Part shown: positions 23,601 to 38,600 of the stretch, piece by piece
How the letters are laid out: each line of letters begins with the position of its first letter
Numbering within the stretch: the first letter of the stretch is position 1
DNA from: Manduca sexta
Taxonomy: Eukaryota > Arthropoda > Insecta > Lepidoptera > Sphingidae
Direction: 5' to 3'
Length of the DNA: 64,000 nt
Assembly (NCBI RefSeq): GCF_014839805.1
Contig: NC_051120.1
Span: forward strand, 9,796,001-9,860,000
The notes under the pieces: generated by a model
What the model was told of the DNA's origin: nothing
Databases searched by the model: none
Seen by the model: the letters and a program-made list of their open reading frames with translations, nothing else
Position numbers and translations under genes: made by a program

Positions 23601-26600
23601 GTGTATAATTTAAAAAAAATGTTAAAAATTCATAAAAATTATATAAATTTAATGCTGGAACTATGCATATGCAACGGACATTTATAATAAATATAGATAC
23701 ATAATAATTTGCCACTTTTTACAATCCAATTTTGTTATTAACTTTATATAGAAAGCATAAAAATAATGAAATAAAAAAGTAAACAAATATTACTAGGCTT
23801 ATTACTAACTCTGTATGATAGAAATTAGACAATTTTTATAATTATTAATTATAAATTACTATTATTGACAACTACTTTTTATTAATTATTTTCAGTAACT
23901 AACGCTTTAACTTCATCATTTAAGGATTTTTTTTATGTGGTCACAATTTTGAAGCTATAAATAGGTCTGATGAAATCAAGAGCATATGCATAATGTCTTC
24001 ATTGGTTGACTCACGTGAACATTCCCTCGAATGATATAACCTATAACGTCGATAATCCTTGTTGCATGCTCTTTGAGCTTCTTCTATTAAAATAACTATA
24101 GATAGACCAGCCGCGGAAGTTATTTTACTACCATGAACAAGAACTTTGGGAACCGTTTTGGGCATATAATACCAAATGTATAAACTCACGTATAGTTTAG
24201 CAAGTTGGGTTGTTCTACATGATCACCTCCATATCATTTTGAAGGTCCTGGGCCACTTTCTATAGCATTGGGTTCTGGAGGAATCACATTAATTGGAAAT
24301 GTATTATTTGGCCACTCTTTGTTCGTGCTAAAAAAAAAATTTGCTTTGTTTTTGATGCGGCATGCCACCTTTTTGTGGAATTAGGCAAAAATATTTTATT
24401 TGATTTGTTATGTATTTGCTCTAGTATATTTTCTGAAAGATTTGGATAGTTACTTTTTAAACATTTAATACACTTATGCACTTCCCGGTTACTAGACAAT
24501 ACAATGTTAAGTAACTCAACTTAAACATTTGCTAAAACTTGCCATAACTATCAAATACTGTATTACTTTGTCAAATCGGTATTAGTAAATAAAGAGGAAA
24601 ATGATACTTTATGAATTTTGTAGTTAATTACCGTAATTAAAGTGTCTGTACTTGTTTTTTTGTTTTTCCGACAACAAAGAAACTCCTAAATCAAATGGTC
24701 ATTTTTCAAAAGTTTGCAAATTATTGCAGCTGAAACCTATCTGATAGTTATCCTACATCACTAGGGTATTATTTATGATATGTTTTATTTTAACGCTCGT
24801 TGACGCAAAAAAGATACAGCCAATGAAACAACAAAAATTGGCAAAATTAAGGTTATGTTGTTTGAATCCAAGCCATACATAAATTAATGTACAAATAATA
24901 ATTATTTTATCATTTTTATATACCTTAATATATGCTTCCTTAAATAAAATAAAAAATAAAACTAAAGTATAACTTGTATAAGCAGTGTAACAGTTCAAAC
25001 AAACGTCTTTTTTAACTCAATATTACGTCGCATCCAGTCTTACAAGTTTGGGGCCTTAATTTTCCTATAAAGAATACACTAAATTAAATATCCTTCTAGG
25101 CTTAAGTTATCCAACTTGTCTACTTTAGGTTTACGACATAAACTATGGCAATATCTGATCTGAAAAAAATTGTATTTTTTCCGCGTTTTTACCACTGTGC
25201 GTCGTCGCGTCGGGAGAAAACTAAAATAATGAAAACCGCGATAAAATCCGAAAAGTAGTTTCATTTAAAGGTAAAAATAATTAAGAGTAAAATATTATAA
25301 CTGATGACAAAACGTAGTAGATATGACAATTAGGAATAATCAGTCCGTGCTAGATGAAACAGATGATATGGGAGAGAGTTGGAACATGGAAGCAAAATGG
25401 AAAGGAATACTTATGTGAGAAAGAGCAACGCGCTTTATAAATAATTGTTTCAGCTGTCGATTCTGAACATAGAATCTCTAAATATCAGGATACAAGACTT
25501 GTATCTTATCGTAGACAATGATTAAGCGGCTAACTACCATGACTTGATTAAATTTAATGTTCACGAAGGGCTATTTTGTCAATTCTGAGATAACAGACAT
25601 TCGGGGTATAGCAAGTAATAAAAATACATTTTATATAGGTATGTATATGATTTATATTTTAGTGTTTATTTTAGAAATTTATCTTAAAGTTGAAAAATAA
25701 TTAATAAATTTACTCAAATATTAAAACATATTTAACTCAACGATGAAAATAAATCTGTGCTTACATGATTTATATTATGTTTACTTTAGAAATTTATCTT
25801 AAAGTTGAAAAATAATTAATAAATTTACTCAAATATTAAAACATATTTAACTGAATGATAAAAAGAAATCTCATTGTAATACTCGAATGTTTCCAAAAAA
25901 ACACTTATGTAATAAACAGCCGCTATCACAGTGATAAGTTGAATAAACAAATAACAATGCGCGACGCGACGCTGGCCCAATGACTAATGCATTGTCGGTT
26001 ACGCCAATCTCATAAAACCACGTGGACTCGGCTCTGGCCGATGTAATTATTATTACAGCGAGGTGGTTTAGCGACTTATGCGTGTGGAATAGATTTGTGT
26101 CTGGACTTGCACTTAAACAGTCTTATAAAAAAATCCCAAAGCCATGCTTAGTTAAAACACAAAACCCGATCAGCTGTAAGTCAAAACCTGCCATCTTGCC
26201 TCTCAATAAGGTTTAAACTAGGAACCGGTGATGTTTTTGACAGCTATTTAAGCAATTCTTAATCACCTCTTAGCGCTAAAACAAGTTTATAAATAAGACG
26301 GGAAATGTCTGCACAAGATGGGATATTTTGTAAATTTATTTATTGATTCTTGATATGGTTTTATTATCATAATCCTGGGATCCGAGAGAGAGGTCTACCA
26401 ACATTTTCACGCATGTTGCTTAAAGATTAACCCCCTTATTCATAGACCTTTTTTATCTAAGGACGGAGTAAAGCTGTGATAACAAGTCTGTTTCTCAGTG
26501 CTAACGGCATGGCAGCCTTCGCAGTACGTAGACATAGGGCCGTTGTGATTGGCTAATATTAAGATACAACTTGAGTCTAGTTGGCTGTCAGATAAACAAA

Positions 26601-29600
26601 GCTGAACAAACAGCAAGCAATATTAGCGAATCACAGTTTATTTTTTATGACCAACCGCCTGTCTGACGTTAACTCTCTTAGTTCTCAATCCCAGCCAAAT
26701 GGTGTTACTAGGATACCCCTATACTATCCCGGACACGAAACCGCATTGCCTCTCGGTCGGCTATGCCGTATGTTATAACTTATGAGTCAGTTTATTATGA
26801 TCCAATTTATTAACATGATAAAACTTGATAAGAATTACTACAGCATGGGGGTTATGATTAGCGTTGCCAGATTTTTTTCAGTCTATAAGGGGCAAATGCT
26901 TAAATGGGCAAAAAAATCGGGACTATTCTTTATTAAATTTATTAAAAACCGAGTCAAATTTATTAAAATACGAACGTTGCGTGCGTGTGCACATATCAAA
27001 CGTAGATCGATCGATTTATGGGACTAAATCTGTACCGCCGGGACTTTTTAAAATGTGCCTAAAATACGGGACATCACGGTAAATACGGGACGTCTCGCAA
27101 CACTAGTAATGATCCTGTAAGTAGTATTATTTGGTAAATAAATAATTCATTCTTGTCTATGCTATAAATAGGCCCCGTATAGTCGGGGAAAGCCAGCGTA
27201 AAGTAACATAGTTTCCCGTGAGTCTCTGAATATGACAATCTCAAATGTTGGCAATACGCCCACCTTTCCTCTGGTGTCATATAAGCTATTTATTAACATA
27301 TCTTCGGACACAGTCTTTAAAGTAGGTATAATTATGATTTATATTATATATTACATTATGCAATTTTAATATAAGCTGTTACTTCTCTCATAAGGTGACG
27401 ATTCGTCATATAGGTATTTTATGATATAATTAAAATGTGCGGCGGTATTTACTGTAGTTTATTACTACAAGATAATGGCAGGTACGGTTGGCGTACGCTT
27501 GGTGACCTACGTTCAGCAGTAGACCGCGATAGACTGATTGATACAAGGAATCATTTTTTTATTTAAGGCGATACCTCAAGGTCCATTTTCATACATTTTG
27601 TTTCGGCTTTAATCTGGGTAATTAAACAAGTATTGGCAAGTAAAGAATTCAAATTCACGTCTAGTTAGTGATTAGTTCTCGCAGTTGAAAGAAAAACGTA
27701 AAAATAATTAATAATCATGGATATTTCGGCCTTTAAAATTTAATATGACGAAATTTTAAAGGCAGAAATATCCATGATTATTTTTAATACCTTAATGGAC
27801 CTTAAATACACAGTTCTCACGACTTTTATCCTCGAAGGGGTATGCAGGCGCAACTTTTAACCCCACTTCTCGCCGTGTAACTTCATATCGGGCACACATT
27901 CTAAACTCCAGGCTGCCCCCCGAGACAATTCTTGTACGCTCGGTCTCCTCTCCAAATGCACGCCCATGCACGGGGGGACATTTGTCGCGGCCCTAGGCAT
28001 ACAGTGAAGTGTGTATACCTCATGGTTGCCAATTCACTTTGAGGCCTATAAGGGCTCGCGAAAATTTCTTGGCCTACCCTCCACCCATCCTAAGAGGTTT
28101 CCTTATCCTTCTCCACACTTCCTTCCCAGCTATCCCCTCCCAACTTTCCTCTAGGACCCTGCAATAGGGAACCGGCCTATATTTGATTTTGTTCATTATT
28201 TTATATGTAATGGTTAACAATACGAAAAGGAAGCACTCCTGCAAAAACTGCATAAAGTTGGTTAAACAATGAGCTAGTGAGTTATATACGAGCAAGCCGT
28301 TCGCTTGATGGTTAACTTCGCAATATTCCCCCCCGGGGCAATTCTTGTGCGCTCGTTCTTCACACCGACTGCACGTCCATGCAGGGGGGACATTTGTCGC
28401 GGCCCTAGGCACACAGTTCAGTGTGTATACCTCGTGGTTGTAATTTCTCATTGAGGCCAATGAGGGACTCGGGAACATTTCCGCTCCACTTCACTCCGCC
28501 CGTCCTAATACTTCCTCTTCCTTCCCCTTCTTTCCTCCCCTATTTCTTCTCTTCCTCCCTTCCTCCAGGGCCCCGCAGTCGCTAAGTCGGTGGGAACCAG
28601 TATACCGTTCGCAGGTTTCCCTCGGCGTTGACTGCGGGGTCAGTACTTAAAAAAAAAAACTTCAGGCTGATACTGAGTAGAAAAACCCAATATCACTGCC
28701 CGACCCGGTACCACAGCATTGCAGTAATACCGTAATACAACTACGCCACCGAAGCAGCAAGTCATTATTCAAATAATACCTAAAGTTAGTTTACTGTGCA
28801 GAATATATTTGTAAAGGCGCAAGCGTCTTAATACTGGAAACTACACGTATTTTACTTTCCTTATAGACAATTTATCCATTATTGTTAGTGGTTGTATGTT
28901 CGTGAGCAGTGGATATCACTCAATATTACATGACTCTCCCTCATTTGCCGACTTACGCAGTAAAGTAAAATGGCGAGAAATTATTTTTAAAGTAAACGCC
29001 AATCTTGAAATAAATAAATTTTTAGTTTTTTTTTTGCGGTTTTTATGTTTATTTTTTTTTATTGACGGTCTGCCGCGTAACTATAATGGCTCCAGTCTTC
29101 GAAATGTCGGAAGAAAATTATATAAAACCGCGAAAAAATCCAAAAATAGTTTTATTACATTCGCGTAAAATTAAATCGTTATGTAAACGCCAATATATAA
29201 ACAATAGTACATTACATAACACCACTAAGAACTTTGTATTACAATATGTCACAGGGCGCTGTGTAAACATGTATTGTATACATAATGATAATATGTATCA
29301 GTATTGTTTCGTATGAATTAACAGGCTGACGATTAGTTAAGCTTTTGCGTCATTTAAAACAATAAAATAATTTAATAGAGAAAATTCAAAGTAGTTTCTA
29401 TCATAGATATATATGTAGTACGTACTAGATTTGGCGTTTCAAACATTCACTGTGTTCAACTGAATTGAACTGTGGTCCATTCAAACTGATTTTAGTGTGG
29501 TCAATATTGATGCTTGTGGTTGTGTACGGAGTGGCGCTTATAATATAAAAACGCTAGTCTAAGTGCAAACTTGGATGTGAATAAAAAATATTAGTGGAAT

Positions 29601-32600
29601 AAGTAAAATTATTTGTTATTTAAGTGAATAAAAAGATTATGACAGTGACGTTTTGGTTGCCATTTTAGTTCAGATTTTGAACAAATAGTTTATATGGATG
29701 TTCGTGTCTATATAATAAGTATTATACATCAATGGTTTCTATCGTGAATTAAGTAAATTATATGACACTGTCTCATCAATGTCACAAAAAGTTACTCTAA
29801 CTAACCGACGTGATATAACTCTCGTATCCACGTTCAAACGCTGCCACAATATATGGACTCGCTGATGACTCATAGACCAGTCTCATTTATGCGGCGAGTA
29901 AAAATAAAAGTTGTTGAGTAAAAGTTGCCGTGGATGTTGGGAATAATTTATTTTTATTGGTGTTTTTTCCTCATTTCCGCTCAATCACGGTGACTTCTCA
30001 TATAATATGCTTACTTTTGCTGTTAATTGATCGATATTGACAAAAAATATGGTAACGTTTCGTGTTATTTCTTTACAACTCGATAATAAGTAAGTTGCTA
30101 ATGATAAGCATCACGATTGACCAAAACATAACAAAAATATATGAACTTTGAATTCCATTTTGTCGCGATACGTGACCCATCAATTTTGTCTACATTAAAA
30201 ACGCAACTTCTCTTTAAGTAAACACCTTTATTTTTTATTTTATTATATTTGGAAAACAAACAGTACAATTATATTTATATCATTAATGACATTAAGATTA
30301 ATACAAAGATCAGTAAAGTGTTCACTGATAAATATTGAATATACCGTAATATCAAATTAAGTACAAAACTAGTACAAAAGATAAAACATAAAGCCACAGA
30401 ACAAAGAACCTATTAAAATTACATAGGTAATATATATTTTTTTAAAGTTTCGGTAGGAGCCTGTAAATAGGTCTATATGAGAAATCTTTTTATTGTACTC
30501 ATTACAGACTCTAAAGTTTTATGTGATTTGAGCATAGTTCGTTCCTACATGGTTTTAGACTCGTATATTTCATGTGAGGAAGTAATAAATAAAAGATGAA
30601 ATAATTATTACATGGATTCATTGACATTCATTAGTATAGAGTTGAATTCTGCTTATCACTTAATTATAGGTGGAACATTATAAGATAACATACCTATACT
30701 AACAATTATTTCTTATATACATAACATGTATGTATTACATACAGATACAGTACGTAAAAACTGTTTGTGTTGCATCAGTTATCGATGTTCGAATATTTTA
30801 AAACTGGTCACAGCGTGTAATAAACGGTTTCGGGGACCAGCGGTCTCGCATCAAATGTACACTTTAACCGGTATAGCCTAAGATGTTTTTATTACATAGA
30901 TACGTTGTCCGAGCTCAATACTGGCAAGACGAAAGTAAGGTAATTGCCCGTCTTAACAGCCAATGAGCGTGCGGCACTAACGTTGTTACGTTACTGTCGA
31001 TTTATATATATTCTTTTATACAGGTACGTAAATATAGCAAATACTGCGCCGTTTTTATGTGTCATTTTGTTAGTGTATGACGTGTCTATTTGTAAAACGT
31101 CATCGGGTATAGCAGTGTTTATTTCAACCAAGATTATTAAGTTAATTTTATTAAAATTGTCTGTATTAGACTGCCTCGGTGGTATGATGTATTATGGTAC
31201 GATTGCAGAGCTGAGATCTTGGATTCGATCCCTAGGTCGGGCAAATTGATGTTTGGTTTGTCGACTCAGCAACAGCCCGGTGTCTGGAATTACTGCCCGA
31301 TATGGTGATAGATTCGCTCCCTATCCTAAATCCCTATTAATACATGGGGCAGAGTAAACAGGCTAACAAGTGAGTGCACCAGTTACGCCTTTGGCTACCC
31401 CTTTGAGGATGAAAGACATGAGTGTGTGTGTGTATGTTCGACAATACAAAATCTGAAATTACGGCTAGTGACCTTCTCTTCTTCCTTGTGATACTGAGAT
31501 AAGACAAAATAGACGATTAATTATAATTAATAAGTCGATGAATATATTTTTCCTGTTCTCTATTAGAGATTTTATCATACGCGTGGATTTATGGAAAGAG
31601 ATGTAGACGCATAATATAATAGTAATAAATTAATATGATTTTTAATACTTGCATTGTGTTTATATACAATCTTCTTACTTTGTTTTTTATTCGTTGGTTA
31701 AGTTGAAATTTGTGGAAAGTAAAAGATTTTCCCATTTTTGCTAATAATGGATGTCAAAACATATTACAGCTTGTCAGCAGTACGGAATCTCAATGTCGGA
31801 AGGAATTCACAGTGTGTACATCGTTTTAAACGTGACGATTCAGGTTTGTGTGGTGGCTGGTAACACGATCCTTCCGACCATTTATTGACTCGCGACTTGA
31901 AAGTATGATTCATGGTAGCGCAACGTAAATCCTATTTATAAGTACGATATGAAAGAGATTAAATTAAAAAGGAAAAAATAAAGTTATAACATTTATGACA
32001 CATCTTTATAAGCAATACATGTTCAATATCATAGTTTATAATCATTTCTTGATCCTATATTTTTTTATTATTTAATTTCGCCTGATTTATCTTATGTTGC
32101 TAGACATTTGGAAACGGCCCTTGTACAGCATTAATATCAGAGTCTAACCTATCTAATGTTGGATGATCTGTGATAATTACTCTTTATTCTGATGAAATTT
32201 GGAATTAATGGAAAAAAAATGTATATTGTAACCAAGAAATAAATTCAATTTGGCACTAATGTCATATTTTTTATGATCAAGCGTCACTTTATTATTGCTA
32301 TTGGCCTACTATGTCCCGACTCTTCCGAACTAAAAACAATTCACCCAAATGTGTGAAACTTTTGACCTCACGTAACTCCTGTCCCGTGCTAGCCTTAGAT
32401 ACAGTAGGGTAGGCCTTTTTATGAGTCATGCAACACGTGACGACGCACCACGCTCGCCTGACCAGAGCGGTTATGCAATGCCCGCACTATCACCCGGCGG
32501 GCGAACATTCCAGTTTTTTCGCGTAACTTATCTAGTAATAACTTTAAAGGTCCAAAGTGCGATGGGTCGAACGTTATACCAAACAGGGAATGAAGAACTA

Positions 32601-35600
32601 GACGTAAAAAGATAATAAATAAATATTTTAGGACATATTTTAGGAACACTAGCTGATCGGAAGGTCCTGGAAGTGTAGAACTTTACCCGTATTATTAAGT
32701 AAAAGAAAGCTCTGCATATAATCCTACTTAACATGACTCGAAGTCTGCTATTAGAGTAATTGAGTTACGGACAAAACAAAATTTTGTAACACTCGTCGCG
32801 ATGGCGGGAAACTGCAAAGCGTCTTCGATTCTCGCGCCAAGGTAACATATAGGTACCTTTAGTTATATGTTTGTAGGTGTTACGATCCTGTGCGTCGCGT
32901 CGCGTTTGTGCGCGCAACCAGCCAATCAATTTACTCTCATAAGCGTTATCCGCCATTTTGAATTTAAATTTCTTTATTTTTCGCATTCGACAGCGAGTAA
33001 TAAGTTAGAGATGTATCATCTGAAAATTGTATTCATTGGATAGTTGAGAAATAATTAAAAAAAGTATTTTTATGCGAGTTGCAGACAAATCTAAGCCAAT
33101 TTATTTTAGGTATAATTTTGATATTTTAATTCTTGTGTAGATCATAAACTATAGACATTAAGCTGTGTTGTACGTGTAATACTAGCTAAACTAAAGTAAA
33201 TAGCTTAGTTTACCTTCTACAATCCGTATAATTTGTACTTGTTGCAAGTTATGGCGAAAGGCTCTCCCCCTATTACATCATGGGACGGAAAATATCGGCG
33301 AATTGACGAAACAGTTACTGCTCTACTTCCTCTCTGTAGTTTGTAATAAAGGCGGTTCCTTATTGTGTTTCCACTATGGAAATTGTGTCATGTGTTAACG
33401 CTCCCTTTTGAGATGTTGATGAATAACATTGATAATTTTGATAGATCAATGTCATCAATTATTTGTTTATGATCTATTATTTCTTTATGTCGATCGCAGC
33501 ATGGGTTTTCAAATAAAGAATATGAATTCATTTGTTTTATAATTTTTTTTATATTTCCTACTTGTGCCGCACTGTAAGCAGTAATATGACCAGGTCTTAA
33601 AATGACAACAGCACAGATGAATGTCATATCTGTATATGTTTCAGAAGGCAAACTTTGTCGGTTTCTATTCACCTCCCTTTTATCCCGATTCATCCCTTTC
33701 ACCGCATTCACCTCCTTTCGTTCCGTTTCACTCTTTATCCCCCCATTCATCTCAATGGACCTTTCAAAATCCTAATGAAGATTTCATAAGTATTCAAACC
33801 TTACGATGGTATCAACGGGTCTTCACAGCTTCCCCAATTTCCGTTGACACTTAACATTCTTACGGATAAATAGCAAAGAACTATACATGTTTCCTCAAGA
33901 TGTAATGTTCCATGTGGTCCAGGCGCCCGTGAGACGCTGTGGGTGGGTGTGGACGCGAACACGGGCGGCGTGGTGTACGAGTGCGGGTCGAGCGGGTGCA
34001 ACAACGAGCAGCAGACCGCCGGCGCGAGCCGCGACGTGCTCGTGCTGCGTCGACACTCCAACACCGTCAGGGCGCTGGACCCCAGGAACGGGAATGAGAA
34101 GTGAGTGTACACATGTTTGGTGGTATGCAGTGGTGGCGTTAATTAATGCGAAGCTCAAGATAGTAGCAAAAAAAGTGCTTAATTTAGACTCGGAACCAAA
34201 TTTAGCAGCTATAATGTTTTGTAGATTTAGATGGTGTAAACCTTTCAAAAATAGTCTTCAACTAACTTATAGTACTTCCAACACCCCCCACGTGCGTGCG
34301 CGTCGCCTTTCATATAGGAAATCATTACGAAAGTATAAAACATGTGCTTAAGGTGGTAGCTCAAGGTCCATTTTCATACATTTTGTTTCGGCTTTAATCT
34401 GGGTAACTAAACAAGTATTGGCAAGTAAAGAATTTAAATTCACGTCTAGTTAGTGATTAGTTCTCGCAGTTGAAAGAAAAACGTAAAATAATTAATAATC
34501 ATGGATATTTCGGCCTTTAAAATTTAATATGACGAAATTTTAAAGGCAGAAATATCCATGATTATTAATTATTTTTACATTTTTCTTCAACTGCGAGAAC
34601 TAATCACTAACTAGACGTGAATTTAAATTCTTTACTTGCCAATACTTGTTTAGTTACCCAGATTAAAGCCGAAACAAAATGTATGAAAATGGACCTTGAG
34701 CTACCACCTTAAATCTATATCTTGTTAATAGAAATACTAAATCTACAGAGATAGTCTATATTTTACAGTCCAATATGATTGTGTCTCTAATGAATTTTAT
34801 ATGACTGGTGTGACTTTTTATTTTACAGGTGGAACTTCAGTGTAGCTGAGCACCAACTGGCCATGAACCGGCGTGAATGTGTGGGTGGTACCGGCCCACG
34901 GCCCGCCGCCCCCGTGCACGTCACGGTGGCGCTGCACGACGGGGTCGTCGCCATCAGGACTCCTGAGGGTCGGCAGCTCATGTGGCAGAGAAAGGTTCGT
35001 CCGAGTATAAGCTGCAATAGTGACTGGCGAGGGATAAATGTTTCTCGTCTATATATTGTCTGATTGCCATTTACGTCTAATACAGGGGAGTTACTGTTTA
35101 GGTTATTTTACTTTGGTCTCCTATACGGGCTTTTAATGATGCTGCAATAGTCTCTGGCGAAGGATAATCGTCTCTTGTCTATGTATTGTCTGATTGCCAT
35201 TTACATCTAATACAGAGAAGTTACTAGGTTACTTTACTTTGGTCTACTATAAGCTGTTAAGGATGTCCAGGGTTCTTCTCGCATGACGTGTACCAGAATG
35301 GGATTTTCTAGATTGGCTGAGGACCACTACTTTGTCCCTTTCTGCCACAGAACAATACACAAGCATTATTATGGTTTCAGTTTGAGATCATTATTCCCAA
35401 TATAATAACTGTACTTTGAAGTTCATAACATCTTGTCTATTTCTCGGTAGTTTCAGTTGTATCGCGTACAATTCGCCTGTTATTCTGTCATAAGCGGCTA
35501 TAATTGTTACAGTTGGAAGCGCCAGTGGCTGGCATGTGGAGGCTGCACGAAGGCTCCCTGCAGCACATCGACGTCCTGTGGGAGGCGACGCAGTCCATCG

Positions 35601-38600
35601 TGGAGGGGGGCATCACGCAACACCCCTCTTTGTACATAGGAGTGCATGATACACAGGTAGGGAAGGAGTTTTATTCTGGAAAACTTTTTACCACGAGTGG
35701 AGTCGCGAGCAAAAGCTAGTAGTGTAATATAGATGGAGTAGTTTTACTGGTGGTCTCACATTTGTGAGTCCGCAAGGGTAGGTACCGCCGCAATGTTTAT
35801 TTCTGTCGCCAAGCAGCAGTGTGTAGTCACTGTTGTGTTCCGGTTTGAAGGACATGTAGCCAGTGTAACTACTGGATATAATGAGACTTAACATCTCATG
35901 TCTCAGGATGGCGAGCGCAGTAGAATACCAAACAATACTTTGTAATTCAAGGTGTTGGATGGTGTTTCTTCTGTTTATGGGCGGTCGTATCGCTTGCCAT
36001 CAGGCGAATGGCAAGTCCGTCTCGTCAATCAAAGCAATAAAGAAAAAAGTCAGGAATCTGCGCGGATCAGTTTTAAGAAGACTTGGATAGGCCATAGAGT
36101 AGTCTAGGGTTTTTAGGAGTTGCGAGGGACATTATTGATATTCGATATGTTAGCATGTTTTCACTTTCGCTTACATCTAAGTACTTCTTAAGTCGTAGGC
36201 TGAGGACTAAGGCATACTCTTCTTTACCTTGGAGTAGGAGGGAGTTATAAATTTCTCCAATCAGAAATATATTTTATGTGCAACGGTTAAATGTGATTTT
36301 CCTTTCAGCTGTACATACAAGAGAGTCAGTACTACTCTCGCAAGATCGAGACGGCGGTGGCGACCAAGCCGCTCCCCTGGAAGTTGGTGACAGCCCGGCC
36401 GCTGATCACCGACAGCACAGGAGAGACAGCACTGACTGTCCAGGATACTGACACTACACTGTCACTCGTCACGCTGTACGGCAATGGCGGCCTGGCTGGT
36501 AAGACAAATAAAGAAAGGAGATTGAAAGCATATAAGCTATTAGCATTATACATATGGAATGCTTACGGAACTAATTGGTGATATTAAATAACTCATCTAA
36601 TGACAAGCGCCTATATATTCAGAGGTTCATTTTGACATTGCGCTACTAAATAAAACCCTATACTTATCTTCTTGAAAATAACGCTCTACAATAAATATCA
36701 ATAAAAAGTAACTGTAATTTTACACGCCCTAATGCCACCACTACTACTCTTAAGAGAATCCGTCTCAGCGGCAACATTACTTTTAGTCAAAATACACTCA
36801 CACACACACCATATTAACACTGAAGTACAAAATTATAAAAAGTTTATGTTTTCTATAAATTGCACAAAATCGAGTACAACTTATTCCAACGAAACACCCC
36901 CATTTTAGGTCACTTAATTGGTATTATAATTAAAATTTTCCAACCAGGTGACCATGGCTTCTTCCTCTACCTGCAAGAGACGTGTGACCAAGCAGTGCAA
37001 GTCACGGAAGACGCTCTGGATGCAGAAGCAGCTCCCAACAACAGCCAAGACAATTCCCACCACCACATCCATGTCCACGTGTACTCCCTCTGGTTCTGGT
37101 GGAAGGAAGTCCTGCTCATCGCTGTCAGCTCAGCATTACTCCTCAACCTGATGATATGGCCGAGATTCTTTGCTCCAAAAGTCCGTCCCACCACACCTCT
37201 ACCCCTGAACCAGGAGTATATTGTGGTGGAGAGGCATTATGAAAGACCGCCGTCTGTCCCGGAATATTCTGGAAGATATGAGAACGATTTCACCCCGTTG
37301 AGGTGCTTGGGTAGGGGGGGATTTGGTGTCGTGTTTGAAGCTAAGAACAATATTGATCATTGTTCGTATGCTATCAAGAGGATCACGCTGTCAAACCAGT
37401 AAGTAATTGTATTTTTTATAATAAAGTAAATGACCAAGTATCATGATAATGTTCATAAACCATGCTCTTAGCTTAGCTCCTACTGTATAATTTTTTTTTA
37501 GTTAACTGATAAAGTTAATGTTTCTAATTTACAGTGTCATATTGAGACAATATTTTGCATAGTCTTTTAACTAAGTAATATTTTCTTAACAATGTATTTT
37601 GTAGAGAACAAAAGCGGGAGCGTGTCCTCCGCGAGGTGCGTGCGCTCGCGCAGCTGGACCACGAGAACATCGTGCGGTACTTCAACGCCTGGCTCGAACA
37701 TCCGCCGCCCAACTGGCAACGCCGACACGACCAGCAGTGGATGCGGTAACTATCACAAACACTTACTAACTCATTCACTCACTCACTTACCCACTCAAAC
37801 GTATGCACGCACTTATTTGCATGCACTTACTCATTCACTTTACGTACGCACTCACGAATTCGCACACTTATGTATCTACACACATCCAAAAATCTTCAGT
37901 CATAAAAATTAATATTATTCATCCAAACATTTTTTATATGTGAATAATATGTTTTATCTAAAATGTATGATGTATTTGGTATAATTCCTTAACATATCAT
38001 ATAAAAAAAAAATAACTAAAGAAATAATTTAATTCGCCATCTTTTCCTTTCTATTAGTGTTCATAATTATTTTTATCTCTTAATCATATCGTTATGATTA
38101 ATACGTAATTAATATTTATTGCATCTGGAATAGACAGGTACTTAGCCAAAAGTTACACCCTTTTTTATATTATTTTTTGGCGTGGGGAAATCACTTTAAG
38201 ACATACAACAGAAGCTATATCCCTGTGACTGCAGGCAGCTGGAAGGCGTGTCGGTGCTGATGTCGGAGTCGTGCAGCGCCGCGTCTCCGGCGCCACACGG
38301 GTGCGGCTCCGTGAGACTCGACCTGCAGAAATGCGACGAGTGTGTCGACGCACTGGAATTCGACAACAAAATGTCGGAGCCTAAGAGGTATAGGTATGTT
38401 CCGTAGTCCGTACTTGGATCAGTATTGACCAGGTAAACCAGCTGATTATGTGGGGATATAGTTATTTAACTAATAATACTAACAAAATTATATATTTTAT
38501 ATTAGGGTTACATCCCTTAAATTTTAATTCACTAATATTTTATAGTGTTGTGTATACATATGTATATATGAAGCACGCATCGTTCATTCATTCATTCATT

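Larger units (their letters stand above)
22108..33922. other. PERK intron 3 (11.8 kb), no conserved gene
   Basis: This is the longest intron in the window. It contains several repeats listed separately: a transposase-like remnant (23941-24499), a tandem duplication (25648-25878), a broken palindromic MITE (27563-27800), LINE-like fragments (27890-28640) and SINE family 2 copies. A repeat beginning GGCCCGCTCTGGCTTCGC lies at about 22480-22680. An unassigned open frame lies at 33388-33750 on the minus strand. Confidence 0.6.

Noticed and set aside
28074..28478. 134-codon frame with CxxC motifs on the minus strand
   Set aside because: The Cys-rich part comes from a repeated LINE-like fragment, and the rest reads through a MITE half; it is not a single gene.
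31795..31878. 10-bp inverted repeat GTCGGAAGGA ... TCCTTCCGAC as a MITE
   Set aside because: The arms are short, with no matching second copy in the window and no clear target duplication.
33895..34248. 117-codon antisense frame over PERK exon 4
   Set aside because: The plus strand encodes the conserved PERK lumenal segment with correct splice sites; the antisense frame is a compositional by-product.
37748..37912. Continuation of the open frame after PERK exon 9
   Set aside because: It reads into a CACT-type low-complexity tract after a clear splice donor; the conserved kinase sequence resumes at 38235.
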